Source: Rugalucina vietnamica (lineage: Eukaryota; Mollusca; Bivalvia; Lucinida; Lucinidae). Taken from it: a DNA stretch of 64,000 bases. Below the pieces are notes generated by a model. The model saw only the letters and a program-made list of their open reading frames with translations, did not search any database and was not told the DNA's origin. The stretch spans positions 58,816,812-58,880,811 of the forward strand of contig OZ024870.1 of NCBI GenBank assembly GCA_964017185.1, given 5' to 3'. This document shows positions 1 through 12,740 of the stretch, piece after piece. The first letter of the stretch is position 1. Each line of letters opens with the position of its first letter. The position numbers and the translations under genes were made by a program.

Positions 1-568
1 AAATTCGTACCGTCAGAAACAGAAGACATTTGAAATTTTAGTATTAATTTCACCGCCTCCACCCCGCCATCGAAATTTAACATACACAAACGTCACACTT
101 CCAAAATGTGCTTGTTGGTACCTATTTTTACAAAAATGTGAAATTAAAAAATGCAGTTCAACAAGGCTACCATCCATGTCGAGAGCATCAACACGTTATT
201 GGAATGGTGCTGGTACCTGTGAACCGATTTGTTCCTGCGTCTGGATGCCTCAACTTTTTGATATCCCGGAACATCTCTGACATATTGAAACTCTGACATA
301 TTGAAACGAGAGAAGGAAATATATAAGAATGATTGCTGGAAAACAAGTAGGTTACGAACCAGCATTTTTAACGGAGTGGGGACTTGTTTGCCTATGGCAA
401 AGCTTCATACAATGAGATGGTTCATGTATCTTGGCGAGTTCTAGCACACTAGAGTTTTCAAAAATAAGCAACTCGATGGTCGTGTTCGCGTGGCGGGGTA
501 ATGCAGTCCTCTAAGGCACAGCGGATAAGCTAAATGCTCTGTAAATAAAAGCGCTGCAGGCATGCATG
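1..568. other. left-edge non-coding DNA, no gene seen
   Basis: No exon-like open frame with splice sites was found. A GTGGCGGGGTA motif near 488 matches the end motif of the element that starts at 569, so part of this stretch may be a degraded copy of that family. Lies beyond the last visible CEP350-like exon, probably in the next intron. Confidence 0.4.
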
Positions 569-1418
569 ATACCCCGCCACGCAAATTTAATTTAGTACAA
601 ATGCACGGCATTAATCTACAATACCAAACCACATCTTCCAGATATGAACTCCTTAACAAAGTTTGAAGCAAATTGGTCTACAGATGCTCAAGATAGCGCC
701 TAAAAACAATATTGTAACATAAATCAAGGGCCATTACTCAGTATTTATTTGACGAAAATTACCAATCTTCAATCCCAAACCACTCCTTCCTGATATAAAC
801 TCCTATACAAAATTTGAAGAAAATTGGTCGATAAATGCTCCAGATAGAGCCCGAAAATGAAATTTTAACGTAAATCAAGGGCCATAACTCTGTACTTATT
901 TGACGAAATTTTCCCATCTTCAATCCCAAACCACTCCTTCCTAATATGAACTCCTATACAAAGTTTGAAGAAAATTGGTCTATAAAATGCCCAAGATATA
1001 GGCCGGAAACGAAATTTTAATATAAGTCAAGGGCCATAACTCTGTACTTATTCAACAAAATTTACCCATCTTCAATCCCAAACCACTCCTTCCTAATATT
1101 ATCTCCTATACAAAGTTTGAAGAAAATTGGTCAATAAATGCTGAAGATAGAGCCCGGAAACGAAATTTTAAAGTAAATCAAGGGCCATAACTCTGTACTT
1201 ATTTGACGAAATTTACCCATCCACAATCCCAAACCACTCCTTCTTAATATGAACTCCTATACAAAGTTTGAAGAAAATTGGTCAATAAATGCTCAAGTTA
1301 GAGCACGGAAACGAAGCGCTGACGGACGGACGGACGGACAGACGGACGGACACTCGAACGCAATTTTTTTGCGGAGGGTATAACATAATACCCCGCACTT
1401 TTTGAAGTGGCGGGGTAT
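569..1418. mobile_element. pearl-like element A (tandem core plus GACG microsatellite)
   Basis: Inverted ends: ATACCCCGCCAC at about 569 and GTGGCGGGGTAT at about 1407-1418. The body holds about four units with a period near 155 bp, each carrying the phrase GGGCCATAACTCTGTACTT (near 730, 872, 1030 and 1185). A (GACG)n run at 1320-1351 follows, and the right end has its own short hairpin. This layout of inverted ends, ~155-bp tandem core and tetranucleotide microsatellite is that of the non-autonomous bivalve 'pearl' elements, often linked to Helitron-like transposons. No transposase is present. Confidence 0.75.
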
Positions 1419-1424
1419 AAAAAG

Positions 1425-1500
1425 GAGTCATGAGTTCGATCCCATGCTTCTCCACTCCTCTGGGTGAAACTTTAAGCCGAGGTCCCACGACAATCTTCCA
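1425..1500 (+). repeat. SINE fragment (tRNA B-box region and conserved tail)
   Basis: GAGTTCGATCCC resembles a tRNA B box. It is followed by a CTTCTCCA...GGTGAAACTTTAAG-type tail shared with the SINE pieces at 43211 and 49910. The 5' half (A box) is missing. Confidence 0.4.
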
Positions 1501-1884
1501 TGACAAACTGATGACAAGGACGTATTGTGACGAGGCTAAAGACTTTGTGACCTTTTGTTAAGTCCAAGGGACCTAGTCAACAGACCTGACTGTCAGATAA
1601 AATAACACGGAATCGTTTAAACACCACCAAGATGATATTTAAGATGTTTGTCCGTCGCCAAGTTGAACTAGGTCATGTTAGTTGCAGACTAAGTTGCGTG
1701 CATATTCCAATCGATAGAATATCTAGATCAACAAGTAACGTAGATCAGCTAGATAAGCCGCAATCCGTTTCACTTCTTCACCTGGCTCTACTTCCGCGTG
1801 GTGTGGAGAGTTATCAAGGAACACCGACTGGAACATCCTGACTGCAAATTACGTATACATGTTGCTAAGGGGCGAAACACTTTG
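1501..1884. other. non-coding, nothing recognised
   Basis: Open frames here are short, with no exon-like borders or recognisable protein. Confidence 0.4.
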
Positions 1885-2230
1885 AAAATATATGTCAGTT
1901 GAGACATAATATGTCAAACGAAATATATATTTTAACCGGATGTAGAGCTGTATATCTCGAAGTAGATATTATATTTAAATTCAAATATTTTGTGTTTATA
2001 TCTAGATTTAGATATGATATCTAGTTTTAGATACTATATTAAGAAGGAGATATTTTGACAATATATGTCAATTTAGATATAGTATGTAAAACGAAATACA
2101 GATAAACCGGATGTAGAGTTATATATCTAGAAGGAGATACTATATGTAAATTTAAATATTTTGTGTTATATCTAGATTTAGATATGATATCTAGTTTTAG
2201 ATACTATATCAAAAAGGAGATATTGTATTT
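1885..2230. repeat. two-unit tandem repeat, about 180 bp per unit
   Basis: Two imperfect copies follow one another. Both contain AACCGGATGTAGAG, then ATCTAGATTTAGATATGATA, then AGTTTTAGATACTATAT and AAGGAGATATT. The unit is AT-rich and full of AGATAT-type words. Satellite-like; no coding potential. Confidence 0.7.
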
Positions 2231-2859
2231 CGATTTAACGGTTGTGCTCTACTGTTTATAGACTGAGTAAAGGTTGATTTTGTTTACAAATTTTCCCAGA
2301 AACCTTTACTTCATCTATAGTGCAATTTTGGGTTACTGGGTTTAAGAAAATACCTAAGCACATTGTTATACATGCTAACTCAATGTATATTTACCCACCT
2401 TTGAAAGCAAAACCAATCTTCGTAAAATAAAAAAAAAATCATAGGTCAAATTCAGAAAAAGCTTGCCTCATTATAAGTTTCAACCTGCAACAGATTTTAG
2501 TTGGGAGTTAACTGTTTGTTTTAAAAAAAAGTTATTGCAGCCATATAAACTGAAAATTCCTTTGATATTTAATACCTTAAAGAGAATTATGAGGTGTAAA
2601 ACATCCCAAGGTTTGAATTTGCAATGTGCATCAAAAAGAATTGCTTTCCTTTTTGAAGTATGGCACTTGTAAATCAAATCATATTTGTGAATCTTTGGGC
2701 TGCGAGTGATCACAAGTTTTAATGTAGAAGCTAAAGCTGACTAACATTTCTTAGATGCATCTGTTTCTTATAATTGCCAACACCAACACTAACCATGAAC
2801 ACTAGATATTGAAGTGTCAGCTATCCTCATTTCAAGCCAGAAATATCCTTGTATACTTG
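2231..2859. other. non-coding, nothing recognised
   Basis: AT-rich DNA; short frames on both strands near 2463-2713 lack splice borders or recognisable motifs. Confidence 0.4.
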
Positions 2860-3250
2860 GATTTTTTTCAATGTGCAGGGCAGAGCTTAGCTAAGCCCAG
2901 CCTTGGACGATTTCATTGTTGAGAAAGGGTCCCGGAGCTGACAATGTATAATTGAAGTAAAGGTGACTATGCTTGTTGTCTTTGTGCTATACCTGTGTTT
3001 CACCTGAATGATTTCAAAAATAGGTAAAGTGTATGGTAGACACACAAAAACATTAACATTTTGTTTCTAAAATATAACCATACAGCTACACTCAAATATT
3101 TCTATCAAGTTAGCCAATGCCTCTGTTTTTGTCAACAACTCTTTGCTTTACTGATGGTACATGACTGCAGTAGAAGGTCAATAAAGTACCATTCAAAGAA
3201 ATAAAGCGATTCGGAGAACCAGCTGATTTTACTTATTTTTCCTACAAGGT

Positions 3251-4236
3251 CAGCTCGGTCAAATTAGCAGCAAATTTGCTGCATCAAAAACGGTCAAGTT
3301 AGCAGCAATTTTTCTGCAGCAAAATCGGTCATGTTACATGTAGCAGCAATTTTGCTACAGCAAAAGCAGTCAAGTTAACTGCAATTTTGCTTGCAGCGTT
3401 AGAATTAAATTTGCAGCAGCAAAATACAGTCAAGTTAGTGGAAATTTTGCTGCAGCAAAATTGGTCAAAGTAAGCAGCTATTTTGCTACAGCGAAAAACA
3501 GTAAAGTAAACAGCAATATCGCTTGCAGCGAACATTTTTGTCGCATTAATGCCACAATCACATCTTTTCGACGTCACCTACGAAAAAAGTTCCATGTAAG
3601 TGGAAATGCTTGTCGCCATTTTTTTATTATCTTATTCTTATTATTATTTTTTTTCTTTTTCGTTTGGCTGTGATCACTATGTAGAAAATGATGATGAATG
3701 CTGCAACAGAACTTTTCTAGACCACATATTACCAACGCTATGGAAAATGTTGCCGATTTTTACAGTTTCGTCTGGCTGTGAGTGCTATAGGAAACTTATG
3801 CCGCAAACAAGACTTTTCTATCCCACTCATATCATAGCTTAAGGACAAAAGTTCCCTGCCAACAGTAAAAGTGTCCATAGACTGCAGGGTAATAGGTGGG
3901 ATATAAAACGTCTGTTTGTGATGACATTCATGACGTTGCGTCAGAAGTTGCCGTCATAGCGCTCATAGACAGATTTTAACGAAAAGGAGAGACTGAATTG
4001 TGCCGTAGTTCACCTTAGTGATTTGCTTATCAGTGTAAGCTTCAAGATAGACGACGATACTCTGTATGAACAATAGACAATAGGTGGCAAAAAGTTTCGA
4101 TGCAGCTAACTTGACCATTTGTTAATTTATTTATTTATTTATTTATTTTGTTTCATTTTTTATTTTATTACTTTCATTTTTTTGCTGCTGTTGCTGCTGC
4201 TGCTGCAACAGATTTGCTGCTAACTTGACTGAGCTG
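3251..4236. mobile_element. TIR element with CAGCAAA/TTTGCTG tandem repeats
   Basis: CAGCTCGGTCAAATTAGCAG at 3251 is mirrored by an inverted CTGCTAACTTGACTGAGCTG-type end at 4217-4236, about 33 bp with a few mismatches. From 3251 to about 3540 the sequence repeats 'GGTCAAGTTAGCAGCAATTT' and its variants roughly every 45-50 bp, six or seven times. This makes alternating GCAGCAAA/TTTGCTGC hairpins. Open frames across it are products of the repeat, not genes. Confidence 0.6.
4124..4149. repeat. (TTTA)n microsatellite
   Basis: Six or so TTTA units inside the preceding element. Confidence 0.8.
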
Positions 4237-4674
4237 TAAGTAACACTTTACAGATCCGTACTGTGACTTCCCGAGTAAGACCGAGTAAGAAGTTATTGCA
4301 CTTTTTCTGCTGCTTTCATTAGTAAGTCAGTAATTTAAAGTAAGCCTGCATCATTTGATATTTGATTGTATCAGAATTAAAGTTTTAAACTTGAAAGGAA
4401 TAACAGAGAGTCATACAACAAGAATGTTTACCAGGCATTTACTAAGGGAACATACATAAATAGTCATGTAGTACAGAATATTTTTCTGTGACAGTATGTG
4501 TTTACCCATCATTTTCAGTGCATGAGGTTAAATTTTGACACTGATTGGTTCAACAATAACAAGTGGGTCAAAGTAACAGTCTAAGTGAGAACTACCTATT
4601 TTTAAATGTAATGGTCAAGTTTGTCATTGTCAATCAAAAATTGACAGGCTCCGCCCTGCACATTGAAAAAAATC

Positions 4675-6363
4675 AGACTATAAGAAAATGCTAATTACCC
4701 TTTGGATTGACTAATTCTCCATAGTATTTTCAAAGGTTAATGATAAAGCTACTTTATAGTCTTTGGCATCTTTGCCATGTCAGCATACAAACCAAACATT
4801 TTTGACAAATGTTTTGGTCACAAAAATGGTTGCATAACCTTGAACCTTGCATGTAATTTTATAGGTTACCTCCAGAAGGATGCCAAATTTTAAATATTTC
4901 AATACTGTTATCATGGTTATCAATAATAATTAATCAATACATTTCACAGACTTAACATATCCTGGTGACCAAAGAGTGAAGACAATTTTGATTTTGATAA
5001 CTCATGAAAAATATCTATGTTGGATTAAATAAAATCAAAAAACATTATAAATCAGTCAAAAGACATTAGCAATCAGCATGAAACTCATATCAAAATCTTA
5101 ACTGAAGCCTGGTATAGTTAGACTAATGTAAGTTTACAGAGATCCCTACTGATTCTGTTGACTCTGGGAGAGCTAGGTCAATAAACAAACCCCTTGAGGA
5201 GAATTAGAGAGGAAAGTTTACAAGATAAACTCCACATAATCATATATAACCAACTATGAAAGTGTCAAGAGGCTTGATTTTTCAGTTTATCAACTGCTTT
5301 TCATGCATGTTGCACAAGGTGCCAGTGCGATATCTTATGATATTTACTGTGTCCAAACCTTAATGAAGCAGACAAACAATCGATCCTCAAAGGTGGGTTA
5401 GCATTTATAGGTATGCAAAAAAGGCTAAAAGCCATCTTCTAAATAAATAATCTAAAACCATTTCAGTTCCCAGTGCAGTCAATAGAGGAGGTAGACAAGG
5501 TGACAGTATATTACTATTTCCTCCACAAATGTTCAAGGACAAAATGTAGGAGTTTAAATTCCTCTTGTAAAATTTATAGAAACATTAACAACACTTTTCA
5601 GTGATAAGATGTCTGATACAGAAATATTTGGTATTCAATCATACCAAAGTTGGATAGATTTGTCAAATCAAGTTTAAAGGTGAATTTTCAACTTTCTAAC
5701 ATGGATTTAACTGATTAAATGCTGTCTGCTATTTATATAATGTTATAAATCAAATGTCAATAGATCTTACTTATACTGACATGCGGGGTCAGAGATTTAG
5801 AAAAAGCAACAAGAGTGATAACATTTCTGTCACCATCCAATTCCAAGTGAGAAGATTCAAGGTGCCTCTATACTACTATATCCAAACCCCATAACAAAAC
5901 TGGCAAAAACTGAAGTTGTTTGCTGATGATGTGTCTTACTGTTGAACTTGATCATTGTGGTCAAATGTGCCAAAAATTAAGGCTTCTGCCATATGGAGAT
6001 GGCAGTCCTCCTTGGCTTTTTGTTTGAAGATTCCACGATAACCTTGGTTACAATATCACTAGATCAACCATCTATATTATACACCGGTACTTTACCTTTT
6101 TTGGTCCATGGATGAACCTTTCCCCTATGTGAAATTGATATTCAGACATTGTATGTATCATGGACTTCATTAGTACATACTTCAAATAAATGCTCTCATT
6201 TCCAAATAATTGTGAGCCCAAGTTATGTTGGGTCATTTTTCTTTCTTTCTATTTGTTTTGGGACTATGGCAAACAGTTTCAAGAGATAGTATTATTTGGG
6301 CTCTCAACCAAAGAAGTAACTAACGCAATCAGAAACTAGAATTTGTTTTCTATGTGAAAACTG
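4675..6363. other. non-coding, nothing recognised
   Basis: About 1.7 kb of AT-rich sequence with many stops in all frames. No splice-bounded open segment, RNA gene or repeat structure was recognised. Confidence 0.4.
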
Positions 6364-7702
6364 ATGTCTCCCCCCCCCCTTTCTATGTGCATGTCCAAAA
6401 TATGCAAGCAAGAGTTATAGTTCTTGTGCATCACATATCCTGTCATTCTGTTTTATAAGTGTACCAAGTTTCATTGAAATATCTCTTACGGTTTTCAAGT
6501 TATAGAGGGGGCACGAAAGTGTTTGGAAAATAATCAAAGGGAAATAACTCCAAAGATATGAAAGCAAGAGTACCGGTAATGATTCTTGTGCATCATGCTT
6601 TATAAGTGTACCATGTTTTATTGAAAAATCTCTAATGGTTTTTGTGTTATAGAGCAGACACGAAATTGAATGAAAAATAATCAAAGGGAAATAACTCCAA
6701 AGACATGCAAGCAAGAGTTATGGTTCTTTAGCATGACACATCATCTCATCGTGCTTTATAAGTGTACCAAGTTTCATTTAAATATTTCTTATAGTTTTCA
6801 AGTTATAGAGTGGACATGAAATTGTATAGAAAAATAATCAAAGGGAAATAACTCCAAAGATATGAAAGCAAGAGTTATAATTCTTGTGCATGACACATCG
6901 TCTCATCATGCTTTATAAGTGTACCAAGTTTCACTGAAATTTCTCTTACGGTTTTCAAGTTATAGGGTGGACACGAAATTGTATGGAAAATAATCAAAGG
7001 GAAATTACTCCAAAGATATGCAAGCAAGAGTTATGGTTCTTTAGCACGACACGTAATCTCATCGTGCTTTATAAGTGTACCAAGTTTCATTGAAATACTC
7101 TTACGATTTTCGAGTTATAAAGCAGATATGAAATTGTATGGAAAATAATCAAAGGGAAATTACTCATAAAATACTCAAGCCAGAGTTATGGTTCTTGTGC
7201 ATGACACATCGTCTGATCATGCTCAAAAAGTGTACCAAGTTTTATTGAAAAATCTTAAACGGTTTTCAAGTTAAACAGCGGAAACGAAATTGTATCGAAA
7301 ATAATCAAAGGGAAATAACTCCAAAAATACTCAAGCCAGAGTTATGGTTCTTGTACATGACACATCGTCTCGTCGTGGTCTACAAGTGTACCAAGTTTCA
7401 TTGAAAAATCTTAAACGGTTTTCAAGTTATACAACAGACACGAAATTGTATCGAAAATAATCAAAGGGAAATAACTCCAAAAATACTCAAGCTAGAGTTA
7501 TGGTTCTTGTGCATGACACATCGTCTCGTCGTGGTTTACAAGTGTACCAAGTTTCATTGAAAAATCTTTAACGGTTTTCAAGTTTTAGACCGAACACGAT
7601 TTGTGACGGACAGACAGACAGACAGACAGACATACAGACAGACAGACGGACAGACGCACGGGGAAAAACAATATGTCTCCCGACCCTGTCGGGGGGAGAC
7701 AT
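6364..7702. mobile_element. pearl-like element B (GACA microsatellite, ATGTCTCCCCC ends)
   Basis: Ends are ATGTCTCCCCC (6364) and GGGGGAGACAT (to 7702). Between them about eight tandem units, spaced roughly 140-165 bp, each hold CAAAGGGAAATAACTCC, then AAGTGTACCAAGTTTCATTG, then ACGGTTTTCAAGTTATAGAG. A GACA/GACG microsatellite (about 7605-7657) closes the array. The layout is the same as the element at 569-1418, but the core sequence is unrelated. The 99-residue minus-strand frame at 6415-6714 is a read-through of two repeat units. Confidence 0.8.
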
Positions 7703-8856
7703 AATGATTAAATGAGGTGTGTGCCTCTTCAGAGTTTCAGCCACTGGTCCACTAAAGCCAAAGCAACAAAGAAGATGGATAGAGGCATTAAAAATTTCTT
7801 CAAGAAGAGGATTTGTACAACCTGTATCTATGTAGGGAAGGAAACCAAAGGCACAGATGAGCTATGTGATTAAAAAGCAACAAGTTTATTTTTTTTCAAA
7901 AACCTTGAGATTTCTTTTTGCACTATTTTCAGTGTATGACCATGTGTAAAGCCCAAGGCCAAAACCCCAACAACCCAGAGATTTGACGTCAGAGGAGTGA
8001 GATTTGTGATCTCATTTTTTTTAACCCAGATACAGACTAATGCTTACTTCAGGTTACACAGTTTTATCTACATTTGCACCTTACAGAACTTAGTATGACC
8101 AGAACGACATGCTCCGAAACCACAAAGTCATGCTTTCTCATCACTCATATGTAAGACACCTCCGGATCAATACAAGAATTAACCGGGACTCATTATCTCA
8201 CTTTCTCCTGTCAATTTCCATTGATAGCTTGTCACAGAAAATTGACAGAAAATCTTTTGTCACCTTAAGTCATTGATGTCATGAAAAGAAACTGATAACA
8301 TATGAATGTATCAGAACACTTTATAACAATCATATTGGAATAAATCAACCCAAATTTCAACCCAAATTCAGACATTTTCGAATCCAGTTTTTGCCCTAAC
8401 CATGGCCAGTTTTGCCTTCATGAATTATTGCAATTGCATATCCGCTTGCTGGTTGTAGCTAAGGAAATGAAAAAACAATAATTCCTTTCATCTCGGGAAT
8501 GTTCCTAGTGAATGGCAGCAAACACTGAAGATGAAAAGCAACATCCAACAGGATAAAACAACCATATTACTTTGAAAGCATGGCTGCCATGGGCATAGGC
8601 ATTTTTATGCTTTTTCAGTCCTATATAGAATTATGAATTATTCAATTACCATTCATTAAAAAGTAGCTACAATGACTGACTTGATTGTATCTAACAAATA
8701 GGCAAAAGTCTGTCATGTACATGTACTTGTCCAGGGACAGATGAACTATGAAACGATAAATAATAAAAAAGTCAAAATAAAGAAGCCTCCATTGTGTAGT
8801 GGGTGCTGGTATCTGTTTGCTGACTAGAGTTGAGATCAAAGCAGGACTTTCAGTGA
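7703..8856. other. non-coding, nothing recognised
   Basis: No exon, RNA or repeat structure recognised. Confidence 0.4.
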
Positions 8857-9020
8857 CATTATGAAAACTTGCCCATGCAATATACAGAGATTGTTTTTCA
8901 GCAGTAAAAATTGAAATTTTCATCGGAAACATTTTTGTATTTTTCATATTTTTGCTCAAAACATTGGTACACCATAGGGAACATGTTAGGGTACACGTTA
9001 GGGAACAATGCGTGTACACA
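8857..9020. repeat. R2 repeat, 3'-truncated copy
   Basis: Starts with CATTATGAAAACTTGCCCAT and runs through TTTGCTCAAAACATTG to the GGGTACACGTTAGGGAAC region. It loses the central palindrome and right half present in the copies at 14332 and 23015. Confidence 0.7.
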
Positions 9021-9827
9021 TTGATTGTGTGTACAGGTTATGGCTCCCAAAATGATTATTTTGTATGACTACTGTTAACTACCTCATTTTAACACAGATT
9101 CCCTTTTATCAAGGTATATTTCCATGGACCCCAAAGATAGCATTATAGTGAGGTTTGCCTGTAACAAACAAGGGGTCTGATCTGGATGCACCGATGCTAT
9201 ACCTGAGTTTATTTTAAATCATATTTTCATAAAGATAGGATTCAAATAAGAACTCCTGTATGACCTGTAATACAATGTAGATAATTGTAACTTTAATACA
9301 ATAGCTTCATTATAAAATTCTAAAAGCCATAACAAGGGACTGCATGTCAAGCATTGTGAAATATTTTCAGTCTATGTTAAATGTTAATTGCTGCAAACAA
9401 AGACGTCCAAAACAGGCACACCCCAAGTATTTCTAAACCAACAACAAAACAATATCTTATTTCTCGTCTAATCACCATCTTTAAAATTGGCCAAGTTTCC
9501 ACTAACTAGATGTTTACAACTCCCCAAAAAAGTATATTTACATATGTACAGTATTAAGTTTTTAATCAAACAGGTTGCAGAATATATGGCGACAATTTCA
9601 CACATTCAAGATCAATCAAACAAGTGCCAGTCATCAAACAAGAGGCCAAACAACTGCTACAAGATATTGCAAAATTGGATGAATTATTGGCTGACTGTGT
9701 TTTACGTCCTACACAAAAGCTAAAGTCATAATGGAGGCTAATGGAGAATCTGAGATGGTATCTCAGTTTTAAAGACCCATCCAAAAGAAGCTGGCATAAC
9801 CACTACACTTCTTCATAACAGTATAAG
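9021..9827. other. non-coding, nothing recognised
   Basis: Frames near 9487-9784 lack splice borders and recognisable motifs. Confidence 0.4.
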
Positions 9828-10036
9828 TCGCAACGCAAGAAAACTGGTCTTTGGGATTACCGACCAGGTCTGACATAAACCGGCCTGTACAGTTACAGAA
9901 GAAGACTAGAAGCTTGAAATTTCGGATTTAAGAAGAAGAGAGTTTGTACTATCCATGTAGTGAAAACAAAGGCGCTGATCAGCTTCGCAGTTACTGTGAA
10001 GCTGTTTTCGCATAGGCAAAATGTGACGAGGCTCAT
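9828..10036 (+). repeat. R1 repeat, forward, internally shortened
   Basis: Contains AGAAGCTTGAAATTTCGG, GAAAACAAAGGCGCTGATCA and a degraded right end GACGAGGCTCAT. The right arm of the internal hairpin is shortened. Confidence 0.8.
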
Positions 10037-10307
10037 ATTGTTCATACCTTGGGTCCACATGACTGACAATAAGACAAGTGATTAATTCTGGGAATTAACA
10101 GGGTTCCCACTGCATTTAAAAATTAAGGGTCCATCAGACTGTTTCCCTTATTTTTGTACCCTCAATGTATAGCAGCATATAGAGAATCCCTTTAAGTTTG
10201 GGGGTCACTGTACATGACAAATTTTATGGGTAAAAATAACCCTCTGCATGTGGTAAATTGGAATGCTGTGGCATGTTTCAAGTGGAAGAGACCAGGAGAA
10301 ACAAAAC
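10037..10307. other. non-coding; possible hAT-type end
   Basis: CAGGGTTCCCACTGC near 10088 resembles a hAT-type terminus, but I found no partner end or target duplication. Confidence 0.25.
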
Positions 10308-10541
10308 GAACCACGTCATGAGAAAACTGGATTTTGTCTATGCGAAAACAAAGACGCAGACCAGCTTCGTGGTAACCACGAAGCTGATCAGCGCCATTGT
10401 TTTCACTACTCCGTTAGTACAGTTCCTCTTCTTCTTAAATCCAAAATCTCAAGCTTCTAGCCTGCTTCTGTGACTGTACAGTCCGATTTGTGTGGCACCT
10501 GGTAGGAAATCCCGAAGACCGGTTTTTCGTGCCCCTGCTCA
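10308..10541 (-). repeat. R1 repeat, reverse
   Basis: GAAAACTGGATTTTG left end, GCTGATCAGCGCC hairpin, CTTCTTCTTAAATCCAAAAT, and a diverged right end before 10541. Frames at 10258-10473 are read-through of the repeat. Confidence 0.8.
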
Positions 10542-11225
10542 AATGGCCTTGAAAACAGGCATCCTGTTGAAAATAGGCATCAACTAATGTTTCAAATGTT
10601 TTGTGGATTTGAATATTAATCTTGGTAGAATTGTAGCAAAACTTTCAGGTGCTGTTTCTTCAATGTTAGTCCACTTTTCCCTAGCGTGATTATTATTGCA
10701 TAAAGAGGCCATGATGTGAAAAATGTGCTAAACAAGTCTTGCTAAATAACATTGAAATCTAGAAACAAACTGTAAAACCCAATAGTCAATGGCCATATCA
10801 CATTTTTCTGTAATCTTTTCTCTATATAGACTAGCGTATCATATCCACATACAGATATGTTTATAAGCAAATAAGGCCTCGGTTAAACAAATACGGTTCC
10901 AGTGCGTAATCTATTTATTAAGTTGATAAAAGGAAAAATTAATGGGAGTCAATTTGACTATGTATTTGATAACGTGCATTTTAAGTGGCAAAAGTACTTT
11001 GGTAAGAACAGGTGATTAGTAGACTTAAGGCAATTAAAATAAATGAGTGTTCATTAAATGCACAGTTCAGTCTATTACCATTTTGGGGTGGTCCTTGAAG
11101 TGCAACGCATGCATATTATGCTACTTCATTTTCGTTTGATCTTGTATTCTTGATTCACCTCTAAATGAGCCCAAACCACTGTTCAAAATTCAAGCCATAT
11201 TATAACAGGTAAATCGGTCTTGAAG
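10542..11225. other. non-coding, nothing recognised
   Basis: No exon, RNA or repeat structure recognised. Confidence 0.4.
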
Positions 11226-11233
11226 TCCACCAC

Positions 11234-12599
11234 TAGGGCTGAAACGATTCAGATGAGCCTCGATTCGGTTCGATTTCGATTACAAACACTTCGATTCGAT
11301 TATTTTCGATACGATTCGTTCGGGAATTCGAAACATTAACATCCACACTACGCTTTCGTTTCAAATGGTATTGATTAAATCATGTTGCTAGTGTTACCTA
11401 TACACATCGAAAAACTGGTGTGACATGTCGCAAAACCTTTATCACAATGTTGAACAAATGATAATTGTCATTTTGAATAATTATAAGGTGACACAATTCA
11501 TTGCCGGCAAGGATGAATGACACCCATTGTTTTCTTACGATAGGCCAAAAAGTTGTGAAAACAAGCCAAGCGATACACAGCATCTCTTCAGGGGATTATC
11601 ATCAGACCGTAAACGAGATCATAAACAACGTTTTCTAACCGTTACATAATTGTCCTTTTATTCCTTATCAGATAATCACCATCAATTACTCATGCACGCC
11701 AAACAATACGCTGACGTGATATCGGTCAAACATGTACACGACCCCAATTATCAATCATCACTTGACCACGTGTTGATGAAAACGTAAACACAGATCCAGT
11801 AATTCACCTGTCAATCAAATATGTGGACAGCCAATTACTAAGCGCGGCCTGCATTCAACACGAGCGCTCATTGGCCGATCGATTTTTCTGAAAGTCACTA
11901 CAAAACTTAACGCGCGTATGAGTTTTCAAAGCGGTACGATCAAACAGCACAAATTCTCCTAACCATTATAGCGGGTTGCACCTGAATTTTGAGGAATTTC
12001 ATTGTCAACTACAGTAACTGTTGAACTACATGAAGCTAGAATTTCGACTTACGGAACTACAGAAACGGCGAGCAACCTGTTCGGACTTGGTTAATTAGCA
12101 CCACACGCGACTTGCCTATAACGCATTCGAGATTTGTTGACCCCAACCAGCCTTATCACTGACGAAATGAATAGGATTTAATGACAATTTCAGGGCTAAA
12201 CACATCACAAAACGGAGAGACACCGATCTGACACTTCGACAGACACATATCAAATCACGCGTAGTATTGGTATCGATTTAATACATATATGTAATAAGCT
12301 TATTAAAAAATTCAAACACGACGTTATCGTCTTTCCCTTTGAACCTAATGGAAAAGTCAACGTTTGCAAATAAACAATAATTCACTACGCGCGTAAGGTG
12401 GCGTTTTTGTGACGTCGCACATAAACATTCATGTCCGCCGAGAATCAGTCCACTGGAAAAGCTTATTAAAATGTTTAATACAACCACCTGGAAATCATGC
12501 GAACGAACCGAACCGAACTACCTCGAGTGTGAATCGTGAATCGAACCGACGTCAGGGAACTCGGTTTTCGATGCACCGCGATGAATCGTTTCACCACTA
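11234..12599. mobile_element. hAT-like non-autonomous DNA transposon, 1366 bp
   Basis: Inverted ends are TAGGGCTGAAACGATTC (11234) and the reverse complement of TAGTGGTGAAACGATTC (ending 12599). An exact 8-bp target duplication TCCACCAC lies at 11226-11233 and 12600-12607, the size expected of hAT elements. Both subterminal regions repeat GATTCG/CGAATC words. No transposase-like frame is visible inside, so it is non-autonomous. Confidence 0.85.
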
Positions 12600-12740
12600 T
12601 CCACCACTATCCAGAAAAATACATGTATATCTAATACCATTTTCCAAAGAGCTCTTCTACAACTCTTAGTTGTGATGTGCAACTTGGACCTCATCTCTTC
12701 TAAGTCTTTTAGCCAAATTGATTTCCCTTGCAGACACACT

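Larger units (their letters stand above)
2860..4674. mobile_element. putative TIR element, 1.8 kb, with a nested repeat
   Basis: The left end (2860-2886) carries GATTTTTTTCAATGTGCAGG and then GC-A-GAGC. The right end (4648-4674) is its reverse complement with one mismatch, giving about 27 bp of terminal inverted repeat. No transposase frame is visible. A second inverted-repeat unit (3251-4236) lies inside. I see no clear target duplication, so two independent half-copies remain possible. Confidence 0.5.

Noticed and set aside
3329-3842. Small overlapping frames near 3329-3842
   Set aside because: They arise from the GCAGCAAA/TTTGCTG tandem repeat and a T-rich stretch.
6415-6714. A 99-residue minus-strand protein
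   Set aside because: It spans two units of the tandem core of pearl-like element B and repeats itself (LWSYFPLIIF twice).
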